Of a stretch of 36,360 nucleotides of DNA, positions 26,401 through 30,307 are shown piece by piece. This DNA comes from Chara braunii (taxonomy: Eukaryota > Streptophyta > Charophyceae > Charales > Characeae): NCBI GenBank assembly GCA_003427395.1, contig BFEA01000507.1:48844-85203 (forward strand). Direction: 5' to 3'. A program made the translations under genes and the position numbers. The notes beneath the pieces are model-generated. The model searched no databases and was not told the DNA's origin. It was given only the letters and a program-made list of their open reading frames with translations. Position 1 is the stretch's first letter; the number at the start of each line of letters is the position of its first letter.

Positions 26401-28571
26401 CCGATGTGGTTTGGGCCGTGTTATCAGCACTCCGTCGAGGACATGACGACGAGAAAACTAGAAAGAAATCACTTTTGAAGTTTAGAAATCGGAACCAACC
26501 TGTAAGTTGAACACTTGAATATGCAGCATATCTTATTATCAGTGTGAAGCATAAGTGACTCAATCAATTCCTTGATTTCTGGGATGGGATTCTGAATCGA
26601 CAAACACAACTGGCATCTGATGTACCTGCATGGTGGTGGAATGGACACACATGTTGCTGTTTATAGACAGCTCAAGGGCTCCTGTAACTGAAAAGGAAAA
26701 AAGGCAATGACATCTGGTAGCAAAATGGGTTTTTGAAACTTTTGATGCATATAGAACATGCGTTATCCGTCCTTCGGGACATCCGTTAAAATTAGATCGA
26801 TACAGAGAAGATTAGCATGGCCCCTGTGCAAGGATGACACACATAAATCGAGAAATGGTCCAAATTAAAAAAAAAAGAAAAAAGAACATGCGTTATCTGT
26901 GTGCAGTGTAGAGTTTCTGTTTTGTTGACTCATGGCGCACGGCCAGGAAGACCATCAGCATCTCATAGCAATTTATGAAAAACATCTGGAGGCCAAATTA
27001 GACAGAGCAGGTGGATATGGTTGAGATTGACAGGCAGATCAGTGAACAATAATCTGAGATTCACCCAATTTCAGAGCCATTGCAAATGGGGAAGCACCCC
27101 CTTCTCTCTTAGTTAGGTGTTGTCTGAAGTACTGGAAGGGAATGTGCTAAATCGGGCAGGAACTAATGCCTTCCGTGCTCAGACAAGGGAGGGGATCGGG
27201 TGAACAGAAGCAATTTAAGCTTTCATGATTTTTAACAAAACCCCGTTTAGCTCAGTTTGGTTCCGGTGCTGCTAGGTGCTGCTGTTTTGTCGGAATCGTG
27301 TTGAGAACAGGGTGTAGGGGGAAGCGTCTGCCTTCATTATTATGTCAATTTTGTAACAGCGGTTTTTCGACTTGTTTCTTTACTGGTTTTGGTGGCAGGT
27401 GAACTTCAAATGGAACCACAAGCTGTGCCGTGCGCTAGTTGCCTGTCTAGATTCATCTGAGTACATAGAGATCAGGAATGCACTTACAGTTTTGACCAAG
27501 GTCAGTGGCTTTTCCATTGTATGAGTGCTGTGCTCCCTTTGGACTGAAGAACCTGGGGTTGAATCCCACCCTTTCTGCTGTTGGGGTGGATGAGCCACGG
27601 GGTCCTGGAGCCACCGAAAAGATGACCCATAGCAGGAGGGAGGAAGGGCAAGAAACTGACAAATTAAAAAACGTGACACATGTGTATGCAAGGGAGATAG
27701 AGACTCGACGTGCTGTCCTTTGCACAAGTGCACTTCTGCTTCTTGATGCAGCTGAGATAGAGACTTGATGTGGTGTTCTGTGTGCATGTGCATACCTGCT
27801 TTGTGATCACCAATTTGTGGACTGATGGCATGTCGTAGCTAATCACTCTTTGGATGTGGGAATGACTGGAGTCCTCTGTTGATTGCCATCTGGCTTGAGC
27901 CCTTGCCGATGCGGCACGACAAGTTGGGGTAATGGCACACACATGAATTCAAATTCTGATGAAATTAGATGGGCAAAATAATGTAAAAAATAAAAATAAA
28001 AATAAAAAATGATGGGCACAATAATGTTACAGGCTACGACACGTCTGCCGTGACTTTTTTCAAAACGCGTGTGGTTTGACACACCCTGAGGGTTCACGTA
28101 CAGGCATTGGCATCTGATCTTTGTTTCAGAATCTTCTTTGTATCTATCTCACATTTCTTTTGCCCTCAAATATCTCCTTGCAGGCTATATCAGATTTCCA
28201 TCTTGTGGCATGTGTTGAAAAGTGCACCATGGATGACTGACACAACAAAAACGCGTAGGGAAATGGGCATGGTTAAGGGAGTGATATTTGACAGCTTGTA
28301 TGTCAGAGCGTAAACAATGGGATTAACTCGCTGTGTTTCACGGGCGAAGCTGCAATGTGTCTACTTTATAGCTTTAGAGATTCGCAAATCCTGAGATTTG
28401 TCTCGGGGTCACCTGTGAGGATCTGGGTCTGGTTTTGAATGCTAATGAGTTATTTGAGCTGATCAACCAGGAAGCTTACATGATTATCTCTCCGACTTTG
28501 TAATGTGGATGCTGCAGGTTGTTTCCGTCTTTCCAGCTACTAGAAAGATTGGCTCTTACATTGAGAAGAAG
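139..28571 (+). CDS. THO2: THO complex subunit 2 (THO2/THOC2), partial, 20 exons
   Basis: THO2 is the large scaffold subunit of the nuclear THO/TREX complex, which couples transcription to mRNP assembly and export. Twenty exons join to 816 codons with no stop, and every intron is GT-AG with matching phase. Seen in order: the end of the N-terminal THOC2 region (exons 1-6, for example [14 protein letters not shown]), the short middle domain (exons 7-8, QMANIE and [11 protein letters not shown]) and the C-terminal Tho2 domain (exons 9-20, for example [16 protein letters not shown] and [17 protein letters not shown]). I recalled the Arabidopsis protein, which is about 1,800 residues; this window holds roughly its middle 45 %. 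The first about 430 residues precede the window, and the charged C-terminal tail would follow exon 20. No promoter or polyadenylation site is visible because both gene ends are missing. Identification is firm; exon edges come from splice consensus plus homology. Confidence 0.96.
1006..1027. repeat. (CT)n microsatellite
   Basis: Eleven uninterrupted CT units. Confidence 0.95.
1165..1402. repeat. Two-copy tandem duplication, about 120 bp unit
   Basis: Copy 1 starts at 1165 (gtgtcaccgcccgtccc) and copy 2 at 1283 (gtgccaccgcccatccc). Both continue through tttgtgagggtaggg, a block of gcatg-type words and gtgctgcaaat. A few substitutions and a small indel separate them. Confidence 0.85.
2013..2255 (+). 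CDS. THO2: THO2 exon 2 of window
   Basis: 81 codons, phase 0 at both ends, from VCRLLRAHL to [27 protein letters not shown] matches the highly conserved plant stretch. The middle ([14 protein letters not shown]) is Pro/Ala-rich and shares nothing with Arabidopsis, so this loop is lineage specific. Confidence 0.95.
3942..4134 (+). repeat. Left arm of a 193-bp inverted repeat with a tRNA-like segment
   Basis: This arm is about 90 % identical to the reverse complement of 4223-4416. It runs from gcagagtgagcgagaactg through catgcagggttggggtgg to tggctcttgaggctgag. Its end resembles the left half of a Ser/Leu-type tRNA (agtgattaagg then tggctcttgaggctga), which suggests a SINE-like element. Confidence 0.8.
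4223..4416 (-). repeat. Right arm of the inverted repeat, tRNA-like on the minus strand
   Basis: On the minus strand this copy reads tttagtggttaagaaactc, then cttgaggctgag, then gccggttcgaatctg. The last part (continuing to about 4210) is a good RNA polymerase III B box, and agtggttaag resembles an A box. The 88-bp spacer (4135-4222) carries aggtccgaggctgataaaag, which recurs in similar form at 4459-4474 behind another B-box-like ggtttgaatccg at 4430. Three pieces of one family therefore sit together. Confidence 0.75.
4567..4659. repeat. (CA)n then (GA)n compound microsatellite
   Basis: A short CA run at 4567-4584 is followed by about 38 uninterrupted GA units to 4659. It ends only 52 bases before exon 3, where it lies upstream of the pyrimidine tract. 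Confidence 0.95.
4712..4792 (+). CDS. THO2: THO2 exon 3 of window
   Basis: 27 codons, phase 0, from [12 protein letters not shown] to MARQVAR. Acceptor gtcttgcag, donor gtgagt. It directly continues exon 2, as in plant THO2 ([14 protein letters not shown]). Confidence 0.95.
5491..5527. other. Nextera mate-pair junction adapter, partly masked by N
   Basis: Bases 5491-5509 are the 19-base Tn5 mosaic end ctgtctcttatacacatct. The following bases, with Ns, agree at every called position with the reversed mosaic end agatgtgtataagagaca. The Ns fall where the adapter and the real genomic sequence disagree. This is library adapter, not biology. Confidence 0.97.
5690..5725. other. Nextera mate-pair junction adapter, 36 of 38 bases
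   Basis: Two mosaic ends stand head to head: gtctcttatacacatct (first two bases missing) and then agatgtgtataagagacag. This arrangement is the circularisation junction of Nextera mate-pair libraries and marks a false join in the assembly. Confidence 0.98.
5901..6057. repeat. Inverted repeat, about 25-base arms
   Basis: The left arm cttaaagcaccagtacatgg, followed by ccccagcc (5901-5928), pairs with the right arm ggctggcatgtactggtggt, followed by ttaag (6033-6057), with a few mismatches. The 104-base interior holds a smaller gcctcc/ggaggc hairpin. It could be a foldback element or a structured transcript. No known family was recognised. Confidence 0.6.
6706..6825 (+). CDS. THO2: THO2 exon 4 of window
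   Basis: 40 codons, phase 0. It reads MDTKKIL, then [20 protein letters not shown], then [12 protein letters not shown]. It is one of the most conserved segments of the protein. Acceptor ctcctgcag, donor gtaagg. Confidence 0.97.
6826..8180 (+). other. THO2 intron 4
   Basis: Donor gtaagg, acceptor gtacttgcag. It holds the tandem duplication at 7561-7801. Nothing else was recognised. Confidence 0.85.
7561..7801. repeat. Two-copy tandem duplication, about 122 bp unit
   Basis: Copy 1 begins caaggtgggattcattacag at 7561. Copy 2 begins caatgtgggattcattaccg at 7683. Both run through gctaagaagagggcttatgg and ggagactggttaactgtaag to ttgcagaat. A short deletion after ggttatt/ggtatt separates them. 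Confidence 0.9.
8181..8240 (+). CDS. THO2: THO2 exon 5 of window
   Basis: 20 codons, phase 0: [20 protein letters not shown], nearly the plant sequence. The donor gttctt is weak (only GT plus position 3 T), so this splice may be inefficient. Confidence 0.96.
8241..9750 (+). other. THO2 intron 5
   Basis: Contains the poly-T run at 8892-8932 and a pyrimidine-rich block around 9420-9530. No gene was recognised. Confidence 0.85.
8892..8932. repeat. (T)41 homopolymer
   Basis: An uninterrupted T run. On the minus strand it could be the poly(A) tail of a retroposed element to its right, but I found no convincing target-site duplication. Confidence 0.9.
9751..9878 (+). CDS. THO2: THO2 exon 6 of window
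   Basis: 42 codons plus two bases of a split Leu codon. It starts [20 protein letters not shown] and ends SLASFWGHL. This is the THO2 signature segment, also recognisable in animal THOC2. Acceptor ttggcag, donor gtaagt. Confidence 0.98.
9879..10717 (+). other. THO2 intron 6
   Basis: Phase 2 intron, donor gtaagt, acceptor ctgaacag. It contains a degenerate tRNA-like segment and a poly-T run (10017-10115). Nothing else was recognised. Confidence 0.85.
10017..10115 (-). repeat. Degenerate tRNA-like (SINE head?) segment plus (T)22
   Basis: The minus strand reads ccctagctcagttggtaaac, a strong A box, with gatcgtactcc as a poor B box about 35 bases on. The tRNA part is at about 10017-10080, and the T run is at 10094-10115. 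It is too degraded to be a working tRNA gene; a SINE remnant is the likeliest reading. Confidence 0.5.
10718..10814 (+). CDS. THO2: THO2 exon 7 of window
   Basis: One base completes the split Leu codon, then 32 codons follow, including [20 protein letters not shown] and ending LELVMLQ. It is near-identical to plant THO2. Donor gtaatc. Confidence 0.97.
10815..11464 (+). other. THO2 intron 7
   Basis: Contains the 73-bp tandem duplication at 11295-11440. Nothing else was recognised. Confidence 0.85.
11295..11440. repeat. Tandem duplication, 73 bp x 2
   Basis: Copies at 11295-11367 and 11368-11440 differ at a single base (agtcaagattg versus agtcaagagtg). They end 24 bases before exon 8. The high identity means a recent event. 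Confidence 0.95.
11465..11593 (+). CDS. THO2: THO2 exon 8 of window
   Basis: 43 codons, phase 0, from [14 protein letters not shown] through [14 protein letters not shown] to SSTRNNK. This is the middle Thoc2 domain. Acceptor gcctcacag, donor gtaaag. Confidence 0.97.
11745..11928. repeat. Two-copy tandem duplication, about 91 bp unit
   Basis: Both copies start tcttcacttggggttttcat or ttgat and share accatgtgcttgatgtag and ctagctctagtcagctttct or ttat. They are moderately diverged. Confidence 0.85.
12391..12439. repeat. (GT)n microsatellite
   Basis: About 24 uninterrupted GT units inside a longer GT-rich stretch that starts near 12310. Confidence 0.95.
13026..13129 (+). CDS. THO2: THO2 exon 9 of window
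   Basis: 34 codons plus two bases of a split Arg codon: [18 protein letters not shown], then [11 protein letters not shown]. It matches plant [15 protein letters not shown]. Acceptor ccttgcag, donor gtgggc (weak). This begins the Tho2 C-terminal domain. Confidence 0.95.
13130..16403 (+). other. THO2 intron 9, the longest
   Basis: Phase 2 intron. It contains AAAAGC-type short repeats (13430-13485), a G run at 13590-13601, the 109-bp tandem duplication at 14099-14316, and a GC-rich stretch (about 14420-15350). That stretch repeats phrases such as agctatgtcgctgcc and agctatgccgctgcc. Similar wording (gctatggctgccgg) recurs at the window's right end near 36105, so it may be an old retroelement fragment. 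I recognised no coding domain in it. Confidence 0.8.
14099..14316. repeat. Tandem duplication, 109 bp x 2
   Basis: Copies at 14099-14207 and 14208-14316 both start tacattcatcagaaagtac and end in GAA-rich DNA. They are nearly identical. Confidence 0.93.
16404..16584 (+). CDS. THO2: THO2 exon 10 of window
   Basis: One base completes Arg, then 60 codons follow, starting [12 protein letters not shown] and continuing [16 protein letters not shown] to HLEPE. The acceptor chosen is gcattcag ending at 16403. A second AG (tctctacag ending at 16420) looks stronger, but using it would break phase with exon 9 and delete the LIVST segment, which matches plant LVVVN. Donor gtaact. Confidence 0.93.
16585..18197 (+). 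other. THO2 intron 10
   Basis: Donor gtaact, acceptor tttgccag. It contains a perfect 11-bp hairpin at 17169-17207 and two similar short segments (about 17540-17600, gctgagcttaatctac repeated). No gene was recognised. Confidence 0.85.
17169..17207. repeat. Perfect 11-bp inverted repeat (hairpin)
   Basis: Arm tgtctgggccc (17169-17179) and arm gggcccagaca (17197-17207) are exact complements with a 17-base loop. The loop itself contains ccaggccac. Function unknown. Confidence 0.8.
18198..18412 (+). CDS. THO2: THO2 exon 11 of window
   Basis: 71 codons plus two bases of a Thr codon. It begins [14 protein letters not shown], matching plant VAFLVFRPVMRLFK. It then runs into a low-conservation linker (residues with [13 protein letters not shown]) that replaces the acidic Ser-rich linker of Arabidopsis. 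Acceptor tttgccag, donor gtaagt. Confidence 0.94.
18413..19310 (+). other. THO2 intron 11
   Basis: Phase 2 intron. It holds the tRNA-derived SINE at 18646-18982. Nothing else was recognised. Confidence 0.85.
18646..18982 (-). mobile_element. tRNA-derived SINE with target-site duplications
   Basis: The minus strand starts at 18966 with gggccagcggcctagctcag, whose A box continues ttcgtagagc. The B box gtgggttcgacttcc follows about 40 bases later. A tRNA-unrelated body of about 200 bases contains repeated gggatagg/ggggatt phrases. The element ends with an A-rich tail (ggaaaaaaaagaaagaa) at about 18662-18679. The flanks tggagcatgaaattct (18646-18661) and tggagcacaaaatttt (18967-18982) agree at 13 of 16 bases and differ only by transitions, as expected of an aged target-site duplication. 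A SINE has no protein and would depend on a LINE. Confidence 0.8.
19311..19548 (+). CDS. THO2: THO2 exon 12 of window
   Basis: One base completes Thr, then 79 codons follow, with [14 protein letters not shown], then [14 protein letters not shown], then [20 protein letters not shown] and ERIQ. It is strongly conserved. Acceptor ttgtgcag, donor gtttat (weak). Confidence 0.97.
19729..19818. repeat. (GT)n microsatellite
   Basis: About 45 uninterrupted GT units. GT-rich DNA continues to about 19925. Confidence 0.95.
20107..20501 (+). pseudogene. Two RING-like Cys-rich motifs in shifted frames
   Basis: Frame A (Cys from 20123) reads CSMPLC, nine residues, ACGSHALC, and ends CPICRR at about 20299. 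Frame B, shifted by +1 (Cys from 20316), reads CRYNC, nine residues, [11 protein letters not shown], more Cys pairs, and ends [10 protein letters not shown], then stop at 20501. Both follow the RING-type plan of a Cys pair, a C-x2-H-plus-Cys core and a closing CPxCR, and they look like tandem copies of one another. RING fingers usually bind zinc and act in E3 ubiquitin ligases. Frame A stops at 20326, so a frameshift near 20300-20316 separates the halves. This could be a broken retrocopy, a captured fragment, or a small nested gene with an overlapping frame. No start, intron or poly(A) tail is clear. Confidence 0.5.
21249..21358. repeat. Compound (GC)n(AC)n(AG)n microsatellite
   Basis: A short gcgcgc run is followed by an AC tract with two interruptions, and then by 14-15 AG units. 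Confidence 0.95.
21505..21576 (+). CDS. THO2: THO2 exon 13 of window
   Basis: 24 codons, phase 0: [20 protein letters not shown], then HQRL. It is a charged helical segment matching plant LTGELKKHEEHVASVRRRL. Acceptor gttttgcag, donor gtgggt. Confidence 0.95.
21577..22210 (+). other. THO2 intron 13
   Basis: Almost half of it is the duplication at 21773-22190. No gene was recognised. Confidence 0.85.
21773..22190. repeat. Direct duplication, about 244-bp spacing, second copy internally deleted
   Basis: Both copies begin tctgctttgaccggttctca (21776 and 22020). They share cgtcctttgcct, gatagcagttgc, ttcatcattctcaacgt, ccttgttgacatcgtgagg and accatatctggacctt. The second copy lacks roughly 75 bases present in the first around 21822-21897. 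Confidence 0.9.
22211..22279 (+). CDS. THO2: THO2 exon 14 of window
   Basis: 23 codons, phase 0, starting [11 protein letters not shown] and ending EFLQ; it matches plant REKDTWLSSCPD. Acceptor cacactcag, donor gtgagc. Confidence 0.95.
22280..22800 (+). other. THO2 intron 14
   Basis: Contains two short similar segments (atggaaatgcactgtaaaac at 22428 and atggaaatgcactgcaaaac at 22477). No gene was recognised. Confidence 0.85.
22801..22857 (+). CDS. THO2: THO2 exon 15 of window
   Basis: 19 codons, phase 0: [19 protein letters not shown]. It is near-identical to plant CIFPRCTFSMADSVYCA. Acceptor gaatgcag, donor gtaagg. Confidence 0.96.
22858..24034 (+). other. THO2 intron 15
   Basis: Contains a GT microsatellite, a 65-base N gap and an adjoining G run (23424-23576). 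No gene was recognised. Donor gtaagg, acceptor cttctgcag. Confidence 0.85.
23424..23576. repeat. (GT)n, N gap, (G)18
   Basis: The GT run extends into Ns at 23494-23558. The gap ends directly in 18 G residues, so both gap edges are low-complexity and the true length of this stretch is unknown. Confidence 0.95.
24035..24085 (+). CDS. THO2: THO2 exon 16 of window
   Basis: 17 codons, phase 0: [17 protein letters not shown], matching plant FVNMLHSLGTPFFNTVN. Acceptor cttctgcag, donor gtatac. Confidence 0.94.
24086..24815 (+). other. THO2 intron 16
   Basis: No repeat or gene was recognised. A weak B-box-like gagttcaagcc near 24308 is not enough to call a tRNA or SINE. Confidence 0.8.
24816..24935 (+). 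CDS. THO2: THO2 exon 17 of window
   Basis: 40 codons, phase 0, starting [14 protein letters not shown], then [19 protein letters not shown] and ending LLDHWK. It matches plant CCCTEYEVGRLGRFLFETL. The donor gttcgc is weak. A long antisense frame (24493-25116) crosses this exon but has no family resemblance. Confidence 0.96.
24936..25789 (+). other. THO2 intron 17
   Basis: Contains the 50-bp tandem duplication at 25329-25428. No gene was recognised. Confidence 0.85.
25329..25428. repeat. Tandem duplication, 50 bp x 2
   Basis: ggcctacggcgcagaaaaca starts both units (25329, 25379), and a partial third unit lies upstream at about 25290. The units differ at one or two bases. Confidence 0.93.
25790..25894 (+). 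CDS. THO2: THO2 exon 18 of window
   Basis: 35 codons, phase 0, from [16 protein letters not shown] to VYQDFVR, matching plant SVYEHECGNMPGF. Acceptor tctttgcag, donor gtatgt. Confidence 0.94.
26164..26474. repeat. Tandem duplication, 155 bp x 2
   Basis: Copies start at 26164 and 26319 (ttggtatcaccagtgaagat). Both run through cacacagctttagatgcag and gatgtggtttgggcc to aaatcactttt. A handful of differences and a 1-2 base indel separate them. Confidence 0.93.
26753..26897 (+). pseudogene. U6 snRNA retropseudogene with poly(A) and target-site duplications
   Basis: Bases 26769-26866 are U6 snRNA: the 5' stem-loop gtccttcgggac, the ACAGAG box in gatacagagaagattagc (which also holds the AGC triad), cccctgtgcaaggatgacac, and the end atcgagaaatggtcc. 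Against the canonical plant U6 I recall, one base pair is missing from the 5' stem, and two or three CpG sites have become TG or CA. An A-rich tail follows directly (26867-26882) instead of the T run that ends a working U6 gene. Identical 15-base repeats agaacatgcgttatc flank the whole (26753-26767 and 26883-26897). No USE or TATA promoter precedes it. This is a reverse-transcribed, LINE-type insertion, not an active gene. Confidence 0.95.
27399..27500 (+). CDS. THO2: THO2 exon 19 of window
   Basis: 34 codons, phase 0: [20 protein letters not shown], then [14 protein letters not shown]. It matches plant VHWKWSGRITRLLIQCLES and YMEIRNALIMLTK. Acceptor ggtggcag, donor gtcagt. Confidence 0.97.
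27501..28517 (+). other. THO2 intron 19
   Basis: Bases 27555-27670 have a B-box-like ggggttgaatcccacc and end in aaattaaaaaac, so a decayed SINE is possible but unproven. An AT-rich (taaaaa)n stretch at 27985-28010 lies between two similar words (gatgggcaaaataatg, gatgggcacaataatg). No gene was recognised. Confidence 0.75.
28518..28571 (+). CDS. THO2: THO2 exon 20 of window, last one found
   Basis: 18 codons, phase 0: [18 protein letters not shown], matching plant ISGVFPVTRKTGINLEKR. The donor gtattc at 28572 is moderate. The reading frame is still open here, and the next conserved block (KVLATGVGAAL-type) was not found in the window, so the gene continues past the retrotransposon. Confidence 0.95.
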
Positions 28572-28738
28572 GTATTCTCCCTATGCTATACTTCTATGTG
28601 ATTGAATGTGAGAGCCTTTCAACAGAGGATCAGAAATGAGATAGATGGGGAGAAATCATCGCATGAACAAAAATATCGTTGACGCTAGCCATAGTGTCTA
28701 ATCAAACAAGTGTTTTTTTATACTCGCTTTTTTCCCCC

Positions 28739-29250
28739 TGTATTAAAGAAAGATAAAAGTCCTGACCCGGGCCACGTCCAGTTGGAAGTGCAATCAGACT
28801 CATTCTCAAACACACTTTTCATGCATGTAAACAGCAACGCAGCATACTGGCAACATATGCCCACTCAAAACTCAGAGAAATGGCTTTCAGGCACGAGTTC
28901 ACTCTTAATTGGCTATGGCGACTTCAGCGCCCAAACATCTCACTGTTCACATACACTGGATCACCGTGGATATCCCACACGCATCACTCTAACACTCGAA
29001 CACACACACACACTCACTACGGACTACAGCTATGGCAGCTATCGCTGCATCTAACCTATCGCTAGACTAATTCCCTCTCTCGTACCCACTGCGTCCTCCG
29101 GGCTCATCTGCAGACCTCCTTGCACAAGTCGCTTTGGCAGCGCTTCCGCATGGCTCACACAGGAATGAATGAATGGCTGGGCGCTGCCTCTTGATTTATA
29201 CTTCAGAAACTCGTTGGTCTGCCCTTTGCCATCGGCCCTTGGTGCTCACA
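28739..29250 (-). repeat. 3' LTR, about 512 bp
   Basis: Read on the minus strand it starts TGTGAGCACC at 29250 and ends TTTAATACA at 28739, with the usual TG...CA ends. A TATA-like tataaat lies at about 29198-29204, a plausible U3/R promoter. A purine tract agggggac precedes the start. The outer end is inferred from the terminal ACA only; no flanking target-site duplication could be tested. Confidence 0.7.
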
Positions 29251-29259
29251 GTCCCCCTN

Positions 29260-29651
29260 AAAACTCAGAGAAATGGCTTTCAGGCACGAGTTCACTCTTA
29301 ATTGGCTATGGCGACTTCAGCGCCCAAACATCTCACTGTTCACATACACTGGATCACCCTGGATATCCCACACGCATCACTCTAACACTCGAACACACAC
29401 ACACACTCACTACTGACTACAGCTATGGCAGCTATCGCTGCATCTAACCTATCGCTAGACTAATTCCCTCTCTCTCGCCCACTGCGTCCTCCGGGCTCAT
29501 CTGCAGACCTCCTTGCACAAGTTGCTGTGGCAGCGCTTCCGCATGGCTCACGCAGGAATGAATGAATGGCTGGGCGCTGCCTCTTGATTTATACTTCAGA
29601 AACTCGTTGGTTTGCCCTTTGCCATCGGCCCTTGGTGCTCACAGTCCCCCT
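29260..29651 (-). repeat. Second, partial LTR copy with polypurine tract
   Basis: It repeats 28867-29258 at a spacing of 393 bases with about eight substitutions, and ends at the same TGTGAGC start (29643) preceded by tagggggac. Both copies include the polypurine tract, which a real LTR pair could not. The single N at 29259 joins them, so two element copies were probably merged here. Confidence 0.8.
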
Positions 29652-30119
29652 ATGGTACTTGCTGGACCGGACTGGGACTGACTGGACCTTCCGCTGACTG
29701 ACTGTGGACTCACCGCTATCCTACCGACGTTGTACTGCGGTTGCACTGCGGTTTAGTCCACCACTTGCCTCACCACTTGACCACTTGCCCACTTGCCTCA
29801 CCACTTGACCACTTGCCCACTTGCCTACCTTCTAGAAGGTCTACAGCTAAGCTTCCGGAACTCGCTAAGACTCCTACGCTATAGACCTACAGATCGAACC
29901 CCTGCTGCCTATGGACCTACGACAGGCCTACCAACTGTCTACGAATACACAGGTCACAGGTTCAATTCCCGGGGCCTACACAGATACTGTACATGGGTAA
30001 GGTGAGGGCTAGGGATCGAACCCTGGGTACTGCATCCGCTACTGCTAAAGGTGAANACCGTTTCACTCCCGCCGTCCTAAATTCGAGGTCCTCCGAGAAA
30101 ACTTCAGTCCAAGGCGGGA
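29652..30119 (-). other. Retrotransposon 3' untranslated region
   Basis: Noncoding stretch between the end of pol and the polypurine tract. It contains a 28-bp minisatellite (29763-29829) and B-box-like words (caggttcaattcccg, agggatcgaaccctg). No protein was recognised. Confidence 0.65.
29763..29829. repeat. 28-bp minisatellite, 2.4 copies
   Basis: acttgcctcaccacttgacc plus acttgccc is repeated exactly at 29763 and 29791, with a partial third unit. Confidence 0.93.
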
Positions 30120-30307
30120 CCTTTACCTTTCTTGTCACGCTCATAGGCTCTGACTATGTCGGGAGCAGTCTCTAGAAGTTCTGCTTTCGTGAACCAGCGG
30201 TCGTCTTCCGGTTCCTTTACCTTTCTTGTCACGCTCATAGGCTCTGACTATGTCGGGAGCAGTCTCTAGAAGTTCTGCTTTCGTGAACCAGCGGTCGTCT
30301 TCTGGTT
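30120..30307. repeat. Tandem duplication, 94 bp x 2, in the pol 3' end
   Basis: Copies 30120-30213 and 30214-30307 differ at one base (cttccggtt versus cttctggtt). Since 94 is not a multiple of three, the second pass is read in a new frame, giving the odd tail TGRRPLVHESRTSRDCSRHS on the encoded protein. Read without the duplicate, the frame would end soon after KGKGPALD. Confidence 0.95.

Larger units (their letters stand above)
25895..27398 (+). other. THO2 intron 18
   Basis: Contains the 155-bp tandem duplication at 26164-26474 and the U6 retrocopy at 26753-26897. Nothing else was recognised. Confidence 0.85.

Noticed and set aside
26769-26866. A functional U6 gene
   Set aside because: It has an A tail instead of a T terminator, flanking direct repeats, and no visible promoter elements.
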